Assembly: GCF_037975245.1 (NCBI RefSeq)
Contig: NC_092566.1
Span: 2,606,001-2,670,000, forward strand
Direction of reading: 5' to 3'
DNA length: 64,000 bases
DNA from: Apostichopus japonicus
Taxonomy: Eukaryota > Echinodermata > Holothuroidea > Aspidochirotida > Stichopodidae
Under the pieces are notes generated by a model that saw nothing but the letters and a program-made list of their open reading frames with translations, did not search any database and was not told where the DNA came from. Positions 53,665-64,000 of the stretch are shown one piece after another. Each line of letters begins with the position of its first letter. Positions within the stretch are counted from its first letter, which is position 1. A program made the position numbers and the translations under genes.

Positions 53665-53810
53665 ATTCCTTATATCGTCCAGTGTGTGTATTTCTGGTGA
53701 CAGTCCTCCATGGACACATAAAAACTGTTGGTTCATGAGAGCAGCTAAGGGTAGACAATCAAATGCCTCCATGCACAAATCGTACACTTCTTCTGTATAT
53801 TTGATTTTGC
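53665..53810 (-). CDS. PPP3C: Calcineurin A, internal exon 2 of 7 in window
   Basis: This exon encodes about residues 166-214. It completes the Cys codon split with the previous exon and reads [20 protein letters not shown], then [20 protein letters not shown] and HTLDDIRN. His199 of the CVHGGLSPE motif is a metal ligand, and this motif is near-invariant in PPP-family phosphatases. The acceptor is tcccttgcag and the donor gtaagt; the exon is 146 nt and leaves phase 0. The last residue is Asn (AAT) where most calcineurins have Lys. The polypurine tract at 53483-53632 begins about 31 nt past the donor. Longer reading frames that overlap this exon in other frames are shadows of it and of the purine tract. 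Confidence 0.97.
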
Positions 53811-53909
53811 CTGCAAGGGAGAAAGGGTCAAAACAAAGAAAAGATTAGAAATGTGGCATAGAAGAGCCTTCTATGACATATTCAGAGCAAGTACAGTACA
53901 TTCTCCACA

Positions 53910-53956
53910 TCATCATCATCATCATCATCCTTTCTACTCCTCCTCCTCCTCCTTCT
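53910..53956. repeat. CAT and CTC trinucleotide stretch
   Basis: About seven CAT units followed by several CTC units; lies in the intron about 100 bp upstream of exon 2. Confidence 0.85.
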
Positions 53957-54903
53957 CCCTTCCGTATCCTCGTAGAGTGCCCCTACAAACCCCCTCCCCT
54001 ATCTCCCCTTAGTAACAGAGATTGAATACAAAACTTTGGTAACGGTGAAATTTTAGTTTCCTATGAAAGGAAACGGGATTGTATGGAGAACAAGGCCATA
54101 TGGTTTTATTTTGTTACTTATTATTTCGATTTTTAAGTTTAAATATTTGCTTTTAACTTATTTATTCCTTGTTTTGTTTGTGTAAGTGTGTATGCATTTT
54201 TCCCCAGATATTTCCCCCTTTATATTTCATCCTCCTTTGCCTGTATGCTATATACTCATTTTGGATAATGAAGCTCTCATAATCTCTCTCAAATCTTTCA
54301 AATGAGAATGTTTTGAGGTAACAAAATCTACTAACAGCAACTAAACATCCTGATTTCACACCAGTGCACACAAACTTGGCCATGAACTAATAACATTGTA
54401 TAGCATTTTTTTAACCCATTTTCACATCAATAGCTACAGCGAACTGGGAAAAACTTGGTAAACACAAATCTAAAAGCTAATTTTTTCCAAGCAATTAGCT
54501 ACACTCTGTTGAACAATTATAGCTGTGAGAGGCACAGGGGAATTAAACTCCAGACTGGAAACACACTGCATCTGAATTTAACACTCTAATCGAACCCTGC
54601 GGAGGCAAACCACACGTTCATGGACTGGGCCTTTACTTTCATAATACTGGAATCATTAAAACATGAAAAATTGATACTGCTCATGTAATATTCATAGAAT
54701 TTTAAACCTTAAGGGAGCCACAGAAGCAGTATATTTTAAGAGTACTTGTTATTTCTCTACACTAAAGAATTAGTAGTGTGTATATATGGTTTTACATAAC
54801 CCAGGGACTCTGTGGTTTCAAAGACTATGAAAAGAAAGGCTTTCTATAATCTAATGAGTAACAATTGGGTTAGATACATAGTTGTTGAGAATATTAGTAT
54901 CAA

Positions 54904-54959
54904 TGTATATGTGTATATATGTATATATATATACATGTATTTATGTGAATTTGTGTATG

Positions 54960-54995
<36 letters not shown>

Positions 54996-54996
54996 A
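54904..54996. repeat. TA/TG alternating microsatellite
   Basis: Long alternating purine-pyrimidine stretch: TATA with TG interruptions, then a 20-base TA run followed by a TG run. Confidence 0.95.
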
Positions 54997-57358
54997 TAGT
55001 AATTCATGACCAATTACCACGTCCATGCACACTTTTGTTATTATATTACACATTATAGCAAAACATGTATGTAATTGTGCAGTCATTTGCATCCCCCACA
55101 ATACAACAGATGTGTAGTATTTATTGATGTTTCTTGGTTATTATTATTTGACAGCAGGGACAACCCACACTCACACAAAAATAAAAAAACACGCAGCAGA
55201 GGAGGTAAAAAATCTATAGCAGGCCAGCTACTGCAAATGACCCACAAATATATATTATCCTTCATTGATTGCTGCACACACTGTCGTATCATGTTCAACT
55301 CAACGGACTAAAGCTTACATTGATTTCCTCAAGACGAGAGAGACAAGGCCGACGCGCTATGTACTTCAAAACTGCATTCAGTTTGTATCGGGTTAAGTAA
55401 ATAATTATCTTAACCTTTTAAGCGCAGATGCGTCCAGACGAAGAAGATGATGAAGAAGAAGAATTAATTCTAAACTGAAGGGCATGTTCTTGTTTCTGCT
55501 GTACTACTAGTACAGACGACGGCAGGTAAACCTGTACAAAACCAAGAAGAAATCACTTCCAAAAAGCAACCGTAAAACTGACCGTTTTAAGTATTTATGA
55601 ACAATCACAGTTCCTGTCTCCATTCTGCATATATACGCACTGATTAAAAGGACTACCAACCTAAAATAAGCTGGTAACATGTTGAGCGCCCCCACTGACC
55701 TACTTCAGGGTCAATACCCACTTCCTCTTTAGTTGAATCTACCTCTTCATAAGGCTTTATAGTCAACCACAATTCCAGAGTAATTTGCACACACCCGAAT
55801 CTCACGTTTTAATTAAAGTTTTGGGTGAAGTGTCTAAAGTCAGCAAAGGACCATGAAATTCAAGATAACATCACCAGCTGTATCAAGTGCATGGGGTAAG
55901 TGCACAAGTCCCTGAAGGGTACCTTAGGGGTAGTAACATGTACTATCCCTTACCCATCCCAAGTGAGCATGGTGAATATGAATGCATTTTATAGACAATT
56001 TTAAGAGATGTCTGCTCAAATCACTGTTATGATGGGTTACTGCATGACACAGTAACTTAATAACCTCACTATCTCATTCACCCAAGAAGTATTATCAAGA
56101 ACAAGAGAGTGTATACTGTGTGTAAACAAAAGCCTGGATGATGTTTGTTCTGGACATCATTCATAATGGATGTGGCTTACAATTTGCTCATTCTTTGCAA
56201 CAGAACCAACAATTTTGGAGAAAAAAGTGCCTCATTGCTCTAATTTGTTGGGTTCCCTTGGTTACATATCCAATTGTTCTTGTTTATAATTTGAACAATC
56301 AATCGTGCAACAATAATAACCCATTGTACTATCTCAGAAGGGAGTAACGACATTGAGCAATCAGGCCTGCCCTAAAACTGTGCTACTTGACCATCATTCA
56401 TGACAAGGATCACCTGTACTTTTTGCCCAACCTTCATCAAAGCTAACCCTGCTAACTTGGGTGGGGGGGGGGAGGGGGAGGGGTGGTCATTCTTGAAGCA
56501 AGTAGATTCCCCCCACAAAGCCAGAGTAATTCACAAGCTTCGTAATCTTAAAGAATAGTCAATTTATTTTTGACTGATGAAAGAAGAGGAACATATTCTA
56601 AGTATTCTGGTGCAATTTCATTCAATTCCTCCCCCAGTTTTGACAACATTTTCATAGGACTTTATGAAATTTTCAGTTTGTAAGATAAGTGAAACTGAAG
56701 CTAACACGTGTGATGTCAAGTATCAAACAAATCATTTGTTTTACACTATTTTCACTTTACTATTCTGACCCTGGATTGGATAGGGTTATTACTTTATATC
56801 TTCTGGAGATGTGAAGGTAACAACATACCACTGACTGTAGTGTATCCATATCGAGATACAGCCCATTTTCGAACTACTCAGAAAATTAGGAATTGAATCC
56901 CTATGAAGAAACAAGAAATTTGCCAATTTGTATCTACCGCATCACAACTGTTTGCTTCTACTTCCTTCACTCATAGTACAAAAATATTTAAACTTCAAAT
57001 GTTGTTTTCTTGAAAACAGCAGGGGTGGACTGAGACAAATTTCACCAGGACGCACAAAACATGATCCCCTTTCAGCAGGTGTCGAAACTCAAGCTTCAAC
57101 AAGTTAGTAACTGGCACAAGCCTAAATCAATGAATGTCACTTAAGTATGTTCCGTCACCAAACATTTTTCAAAATTTGGGAAATATCAATTGTATTTTGA
57201 GTTGACTATAAACCACAGTTGGTTGTGGCACTAATAAATGAACTGTTATCTCAGGAGATATAACAGTACCGAACATGATATCGCCCATGCTCTATGACAA
57301 CCAGAACAAACCAAGCAACCACCACCACATGAGAGCCAAAAGAAAATGTTATACTTAC

Positions 57359-57470
57359 ATTCTTGTTTGAATGTGAAATACTCTGTGAGATGTCGACATT
57401 CGTGATTTCCCCTAAGCATAAAGAATGTGTCTGTATAAAGAATTTTCAAAGCCCACAAATAAAGCACACA
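57359..57470 (-). CDS. PPP3C: Calcineurin A (PP2B catalytic subunit), internal exon 1 of 7 in window
   Basis: This exon encodes about residues 129-165 (human PPP3CA numbering) of the Ca2+/calmodulin-dependent protein phosphatase catalytic subunit, which dephosphorylates NFAT-type substrates. It reads [20 protein letters not shown] followed by [17 protein letters not shown]. The GNHE motif is the second metallophosphatase signature: Asn150 binds the Fe/Zn centre and His151 is the catalytic general acid. The exon is 112 nt, enters in phase 0 after a ccttttcag acceptor, and ends with one base (T) of a Cys codon before a gtaagt donor. The TYR-THR-ASP stretch after KIL differs from the usual YPKT of vertebrates. 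The exon with the first metal motif (GDIHG, GDYVDRG) was not found between here and the right edge, so it lies outside the window. Confidence 0.97.
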
Positions 57471-58827
57471 CTGAAAAGGAAGATAGAAAGAGAAAAGGGG
57501 GGGAAAAAGTTAGTTTGCATGGAAAAACAAAGCAACTATTATGATTTTAAATTCCATTGTCAGCTTAAGCACAGATACTTCATCATTTGCATTATCAATG
57601 GAAAGAAATAAATACTCTGTTTTACCAAACATAAGTATTTGTTATGGCAGTTTAATATGGATATGGTATTGTTTAAATGGTAAAGCCCTAGTGAAAGTTG
57701 AGTACCAGGCTGTTGAAAAATTGACATCTTGGTTTATCAACAGCTCTAGATATCTGATTCAGTGACAGTGTATGTACACTGACAGCTTACCAAAACTTCA
57801 GAAACCATCACGTCATTGTTATAAGACTACCGTAGCTAATTGGAAGAAAGGTCATCCTGTAAGTTAAGTAATTAATCACAACAATTGGTAAAAACATGAG
57901 AAGAATGTTAAAAGGCAAAAAAGATCATTCGTAACATTGCATTCCTCTTTGACAGGCAAAGTAACCTTTCCAGCAGCTAACATTTTGCAGCCCATGTAGA
58001 AGTACGGGATATAACGTTAGTAACGTAACGTATCCTAACATGCAATATAAATGGAGATGAAACATAAGGATATGAAGGAAGTAAACAACTTTGGGCTAAA
58101 AAAATCAATCAAAAGCACACTTTTAGGAAAGAGGAAAGAGTCGTCAGGGCCTAGATGGATGGTAGCCACACCCCCTATTAAAAGACTTGACCAATTTGAG
58201 CATAGTATTAGAGGATAATGCAAATGTATATGATGATAGTGTTTATAAATGATTAGGGTTTGATAATGGTTCGTTATTATGGTTCTACCGTAAGTTGTCC
58301 CGTGTCAGGCTAGTACAATGTTGAGGATGAAGTCAGCAAACTAAACAAGGCACTCTGTGTTACCATGGGGAAACTTGATGTTGTAGAGATTTTCAGCTAT
58401 AATTTCTTTATAAAAAAACCCAATGCGAAATAAATAATAATGCGTCCATCATATATACCATCAGCCTTCATCTATTCCTTCAAAGTGAAAGCTTCCATCA
58501 GCATGAATTCTTTAATATTTCCTTAAATAGCGAATGATCCTCCATATTTAAACTTCCCGCTATCTTCATCTTTTACACCCACCAGACTCTACAACGATCA
58601 ACCAAAGTTTTCTCCTTCTGATGATGTCACATCACACCTAACGAGCCATTAGTTTTCCAGCTAAACCAAAAGCCTGAACTTTTACCAGTTACCCTGTTAA
58701 TGAAGCCAGAGGGTTTCTCTCTTTTGTGTCTATCACATGTCATCGAATTACACTGCCAAGAGTCTGGTTATTACTGCCAAGTATCATGTGTTGAAGGTTA
58801 ATGAGGACTTCAGGAAATGCAGAGATG

Positions 58828-58880
58828 TTATCAGCAGCTGACTGGGTGATAACCAGTGTGGAGATGAGCTGCAACAGCTG
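58828..58880. promoter_or_regulatory. E-box/GATA motif cluster
   Basis: CAGCTG E-boxes at 58835-58840 and 58875-58880, with TTATCA at 58828 and TGATAA at about 58847 flanking the first. The surrounding 58700-58930 is of normal complexity and better GC than average. Clustered sites suggest a possible enhancer, but short motifs arise by chance. Confidence 0.25.
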
Positions 58881-60654
58881 AAGCGCCTGATTAAACCCAA
58901 GAAAACTGCAGCAGTATTGAGAGTAAGTACTGCCACCAGACGAGAGACAGAAGAAGGAGGAGGAGGAGAGAGAGAAAAGGAGATGAAGATTGTTCGCACT
59001 GCCGCAGCGGCTGCTGCTGTTGCTGCTCACTTCAAGATCATGCAAATCAAATTTATGTCTACACACGGAAAGCTTGAAGGTGGAGGAGAGATCTGTAGAC
59101 ATAAAAAATCCTTAGGCAAATTTGTCTATCTGACTGCGTCTGATGTTACATTCGTGATGGAACAAATGTTGTCGTCGCCGCCGTGGTAGTAGTCAGATGG
59201 AAAGGGGAAACCGACGGAAAAACCTTCATTACATTTTTATACCATGTAACATTGCACTAAACATACTGTAATGAAGAGGTTGAATAAAGACTAAGGATAG
59301 GATTTGCCATTTTGCTTGACTCTTTGTGTATTAAAAAGCACACAAAAGGGTTTTTTTCAGTCATTTTAGTTCCTTTTTTTTTCATTGGCAAGATACAGAT
59401 ACCTCAACTGGTTAATATTATATCAAACAGTCTTGATACTGAGACGGTGATATTTTTAATCAAAACATTAGCTTATTAACAGGATTTATACAACCCTCCT
59501 CTAACCCACCCACCAATCTAATGAGCAAGATTATAGAATATTGCCAGTAATAAAGGATTCAATATCATGATATCAAAGCGAAGAAGATTTCCTTGATATA
59601 TGGATACCACATACTTTTATAGCCTCTGTCAAATGTCACGTTTTAGTTGACAAATATAGTCACACAAAAGTGACAATATTGTCACATGTTTACAATCTCC
59701 TCATTGAAAATGTATATCGATTAATGTTTACACTCCAGCCGAAAGGAAACAGGTGTTGCACTATACACTTAAATACTCACCAGACAGGACTACATTACAG
59801 CTTAAACAAACAGTTCTCCTTTTGTCTACGCACTAGAGTGTTTACTAGGTTTAGAATCATTGTCTTTTCAATTGATGTATCATTTAACTAATTACGTATA
59901 AATATTTATCATAAATAATGTAATATAGTTTCGGTTGTCTTTTTCTTATTTATTATTGATCTGGAATGCTCTTTTAGGCCAACCTGTTGATGCTATCAGT
60001 TTATTTTTAGAGTACAGGTCTTACTAGTAATTGTTAATTCAATTGTTTCATATTGCAAAGCAGTTAAACAAAAGTCGATATAATACATAATCTTGTCCTC
60101 TCGAAAAATTTGTTTGTTCTGTAACAATGCTGATAGAATTAATGGTCTGTCTGTTAAACCAGATGGAAAGAGCCACTCTGATTGAAGTGCATCTCCTGGT
60201 TCACAGGGTGATTTATCAAAAGCTATAACTGTTACATGAAACCTGCCCTCATATCATTATTACCTGTAGACCTGTAAAATAAAACATAATCTTTTGGATT
60301 TTTAAAGTCATCCTATTATTTGGAACCCCCAGCTACAAATATCACACGTCATGGTTTTGTGATGATGAACGTGGATTTGAAGTGATTATTAAAAGCATCC
60401 TTCTTTTCCATACAAACTATTAGAGTGTATATTCACTATGCATCTATAAAGCTAAATGGCTTACAAGGCTCAGTTATATGTCACATTTTGTTGGTATAAT
60501 TTTAAGGGGAAGCACAAACCTTCATACATTATAAACTATTGAATAAAAGATTAATTCTTCTATGTATAACGGTCTAAATGCAACTTTAACAATTTCATAT
60601 GAGATGTATAAATCTACATTCCAGCAAATTTTTCCAATTTTCCAATGCAAATAC

Positions 60655-60812
60655 CACTATACACTGTTCTCCAATGTCAAGTTTGAAAGCACTTGTACTG
60701 ACAGTATGAACAGTTCCTAACTTTTATCTGATAGAAGAAATATGATATTCATACTGCTCATACTGTCAGTACAAATGCCTTGAAGTGGGATATGAGAGAA
60801 CTGTACAGGATA
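60655..60812. mobile_element. Fold-back (MITE-like) element
   Basis: TGTACTGACAGTATGA (60694-60709) and TCATACTGTCAGTACA (60758-60773) are exact reverse complements. Pairing continues outward imperfectly to about ACTGTTCTC on the left (60663) and GAGAACTGT on the right (60796-60804). A partial relative is at 39475-39606. No transposase or clear target duplication was seen. Confidence 0.65.
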
Positions 60813-61925
60813 AAAACTTGTCCCAACTTGCTGAAGATCCTCCAAAATTAATTTATTATTATTAGACTGTTTTATTATTATTATTTTTTTTAATTATAAT
60901 TAGACTGTATTATAATTAGACTGTCAGCACTGTAAGACAAGGTGACTCTGCTGTGCCTTTGATGGCCAATTCTTTACATAAGCCATTGAACTGTGATTTC
61001 TACAATTATGATGTTACTGATATCAGTCCCACCTCATCCCACCCTTTTTTTTGGGATTACTGGAATCCTAGATTATTCTCATCTGACATCACTCCCTTTT
61101 TAATTGCATAATAATTATACTGCACATGTATAATTACTACAATTCATTTAACTTCAAATTCCAGTTGTTCTGCAAGGTGATTTTGTCATCACAATCAACA
61201 AGCACCACACCCTGCTTACAGGTTTGCCAATAGCAAAGCAATGGTTTGAATCACATTACAGTGCTCTATTTATATTATAAAACATATTATGCATTAAACA
61301 TCTAAGAACAATAAAGGTAATAAACCATACAATGGTATTAGAGACTTTATTAGCCAGATTTTCTCCATCCAAGTAAACTCTGGTCCTGGCATATCCAGAT
61401 ACCCAGGTTTTAATAATATACATCACTTCTTTGACAGGAGAAAAAAATGTGTTTTTCTCCAAATAACCTATTAATGACTAGTTTCTTATTCCTCTTCGTG
61501 TTCTTGAACGATACGTCTACAGAGTAACTAAATAATCTAAAAACACAACAAGTAGTACTATTTGTCACAATTTCAGTTCGTGAGCAATCTTTAACCTCCT
61601 CAATTATGACTAAGATAAAAACATGTTAGATCAAATTCTCTCCCCTCCCATCTCTCTCTCTGTAGAATGAAAAAAGACAATCAACCTTTCAGATATTATC
61701 ACCTCCACTTATCCCGACTGAACATTCATTTTATCATCCCATCGCACACAATGGATCTTTTATCATCCAGGGCTATAAAAATATTATTTTAACTTCGCCC
61801 GCTAGATTTTCCACGATACCGTTCCTTCTTTGCGGTTTGCAAGGAGAATGAGGATATATTAAATAGATGACACAGGCCACGGAAGAGTCAGCTTTAAGCA
61901 GAAGCTAAGATCATAGTTTCTATGT

Positions 61926-61939
61926 GTCGCCATGGAAAC
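61926..61939. promoter_or_regulatory. X-box-like RFX site candidate
   Basis: GTCGCCATGGAAAC fits the looser X-box pattern GTNRCC-AT-GGAAAC. It lies within a non-repetitive stretch (about 61740-62060). Confidence 0.3.
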
Positions 61940-64000
61940 GGCTGTTGAGATTCATTTTCCAAGAGAGTCATTACCACTAAAACTCCCAATTGTGCTGCCT
62001 TCATTGATTTCCTCAATCCAGCTTTGTGAATTATAAATAAGGACTTGCAATGGAAGACCGAGTCAGTTGTACACAGTCTTCGGTCTACAAACTCAAATTG
62101 GGTTGACAGTCAACATCAGATTTTTTTTTTTGCTGCTGCTGCATTGTGGAAAAAGTGAGAAATTTTTTTCCTTAATTTTTCAAGGCAAGATGCTCTATAG
62201 GGCATACGCTGCATAATTATACTACAGGTCTCCAAAACAGGAGGTCTTCTAAATGGACTAGTTTACAGGATACGATAAGATGATAAATTTATCTTGGTAA
62301 TCAGGACAAGTTCCAAAATCTTCTGTGTGCTGAGCCCTACATAATATCATATCAGAATATCATACCATTTCAATATTAAGTCTTCTCTTTCTTGCATAGG
62401 AAATAGTTATATGTAAGTTTAAGATTCAAATGAAAGAACATCTTTTCATTTAACTTTGAAGTATCCAAAAACAATGCAGCCTTGAAAGACTAGCCATCTA
62501 TATGGCACCACGTGGGATACAGTCTGTGTAAAGACTCCTGAGTACTAACAGTTTAAAACTATTTTGTTTTAAATTGTTACTTTTTGCATCCACCACTCTC
62601 CACTGACTTTTTTATTTATTTCCGTGGCTATGTTGCTATGTTGTCTAGTTTCGCACAGAAGTGGTTCAAAACATAATGTAGGAAATGGTTAAAATTGATT
62701 GTTATCAACTTGAACTAGGAAGAGAGGAAAGTACCAAATGTGTAAACCTAAGAAGATAAAGAAGGAGCACAGACCATTCATACATCTGACTTCAAATTCA
62801 TCTTCAAGAGATGAATTTTACCCAGAAACTTAATTTTTGTCCAATCACAATAAAACAAGATTTTAGACACAGTACTGCATACGGTTTTTGTTTCGAGCAT
62901 GCAAGCTTGACTTTGCATGACGTACACTAAACACCATTGTAATAGTTGCTATCGTGTAAGTAATTAATCCACATGAATATCTCAATCTAGTGGTGCATCA
63001 TTTATCAGCAAAGAAAGACATACATGCTGATATGAAACTAGGTAATGAGTCAAAATTAATTGGAAACATGCCCTATAGATTCCACATAATGTTTACATAA
63101 TATAATGTGTGTTTGGTGCACAAAACCTCTGTGTGATTTCAGATTATCAGAATTAGCTCTAAGTTACAACAGGCATCACATTCCAAATTTTCAAATTATT
63201 CAAGAGTTCATTATTTAAAAGATCTAATCTAACAAATTACATCTCTATCTTATACGTTATATGTTTACAAATGGAGGGAATGTTCCCTAAAGTTGGTGAA
63301 CAACCTCTGCACATGAAAAACTCCTGTATATAATGCATGTGCAGATAGCACAACCATTTCACACAGTTAATTCCCATTGAGGTTGGTCATTGACAATTAT
63401 CAGTTTACACCTTAAACTTGCTTCAAGTTTGCCAGGGTACTGCTTTCATCATTCTGTGAAATGTTTGTAACGATAGTCTTGCTAATATTCGGGATTGACT
63501 AGTATGAGTCACTCGCTAATTGTTTTTATAAATCATCAAAAATGGTACTGGGCGGAATTTTGTAATATATTGCTTATGCTGGGTGGCACTCAGAATTCCA
63601 CCCTTCCGGCCCCCCCCCCCCCCAGTGTGAGCACATCCCTGGTCATCGCTGAACTTTTTTCAATTTTTCACTCTTTTTCAAACACTTACGTGATTGGAAT
63701 ACATATAAACTGATATCTCTTGAATGATACTTTCAGTACAATGGAAGTTTTTGGGCTTGAATCTTCAATTGGAGTCAAACCAGCTTGAATTTCAGCAGTG
63801 GAAACAGCCAATTAAATAAGAGCAGTGTTTAAATTTCGAATAGCAAATTTCACATTGATCTCTTCATAAATTGTCTTAGTAATAATATACTGAAATAGTA
63901 ATACTTATCTTAATAATTAAAAAAATACTAATACCAATGAGCACTGAAAACACGATGGGTTTGTGTAACAAAAAACTGCTACATACATCTTTAAATTTGT

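Larger units (their letters stand above)
53811..57358 (-). other. Intron between exons 1 and 2 (3.5 kb)
   Basis: Bounded by gtaagt and ttgcag. It holds a long alternating TA/TG microsatellite (54904-54996), a CAT/CTC trinucleotide stretch (about 53910-53956), a GAAGATGAA run near 55440 and a poly-G run at 56461. No further gene or recognisable mobile element was seen. Confidence 0.9.
57471..64000 (-). other. Intron upstream of exon 1 (partial, at least 6.5 kb)
   Basis: No exon for the calcineurin N-terminus or the first metal motif is visible on the minus strand here, so this whole stretch is taken as intron. It contains a fold-back element at 60655-60812, a cluster of E-box and GATA motifs near 58830, an RFX-type X-box at 61926 and a poly-C run at about 63610. 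Open frames here are short and unlike known proteins. Confidence 0.8.

Noticed and set aside
53300-53758. 152-codon minus-strand frame as a separate gene
   Set aside because: It is an off-frame reading of calcineurin exon 2 and of the adjacent pyrimidine-rich tract.
58917-59189. 90-codon frame with poly-Ala and Glu/Gly-rich stretches
   Set aside because: The residues come from GGA/GAG and GCTGCT low-complexity DNA; an opposite-strand frame is equally open and no gene signal supports either.
57471-64000. Search for the exon with the first metal motif (GDIHGQ, GDYVDRG)
   Set aside because: No matching codons were found on the minus strand by reading; the exon is taken to lie beyond the right edge.

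Overview
The window is a 64-kb piece of an animal genome, read almost entirely as introns of one gene on the minus strand. Seven short exons, each with GT/AG splice sites and all in compatible phases, join into 775 nt. They encode the middle of the calcineurin A catalytic subunit (serine/threonine phosphatase 2B, PPP3C family), roughly residues 129 to 387 in human PPP3CA numbering. The exons run from right to left: 57359-57470, 53665-53810, 39035-39174, 34819-34896, 15237-15331, 1695-1820 and 803-880. The first exons (N-terminus and the first metal-binding motif) lie beyond the right edge. The last exons (rest of the linker, calmodulin-binding and autoinhibitory segments) lie beyond the left edge. 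No other convincing protein-coding gene was found on either strand.

The organism is probably a marine invertebrate deuterostome, most likely an echinoderm. The evidence is indirect: an AT-rich genome, introns up to 19.5 kb, a tRNA-headed SINE with a GCGCT-type LINE tail, repeats rich in TGACC(T), and many long poly-G/poly-C runs. Species cannot be fixed from the sequence.

The introns hold most of the interest. Between exons at 1.8 and 15.2 kb there is a degraded LINE 3' end (7.1-7.6 kb), a 2.9-kb non-autonomous hAT transposon with an 8-bp target duplication that carries a 97-bp satellite-like array with a three-unit higher-order pattern, and a nearly identical 585-bp tandem duplication with a TATA box in each copy. 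Between 15.3 and 34.8 kb there is a 33-bp minisatellite, two small inverted-repeat elements, a cluster of small perfect hairpins, and a 2.4-kb block of ~400-bp repeats that carry direct-repeat nuclear-receptor half-sites (DR4, DR5, DR1). Between 39.2 and 53.7 kb there is a 26-bp minisatellite and a SINE whose 3' tail resembles that of the 7-kb LINE. A 150-bp pyrimidine-rich tract (sense strand) lies just after the donor of the 53.7-kb exon. The right-hand intron holds a fold-back element related to one near 39.5 kb, and candidate regulatory clusters.

Functionally, the exons supply two-thirds of the phosphatase domain, including metal ligands Asn150, His199 and His281, the PxIxIT-docking strand (NIR), the LxVP/immunosuppressant surface (Tyr341, Trp352, Phe356) and the calcineurin B-binding helix. 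No nested system of genes was found; the unusual content is repetitive and possibly regulatory.
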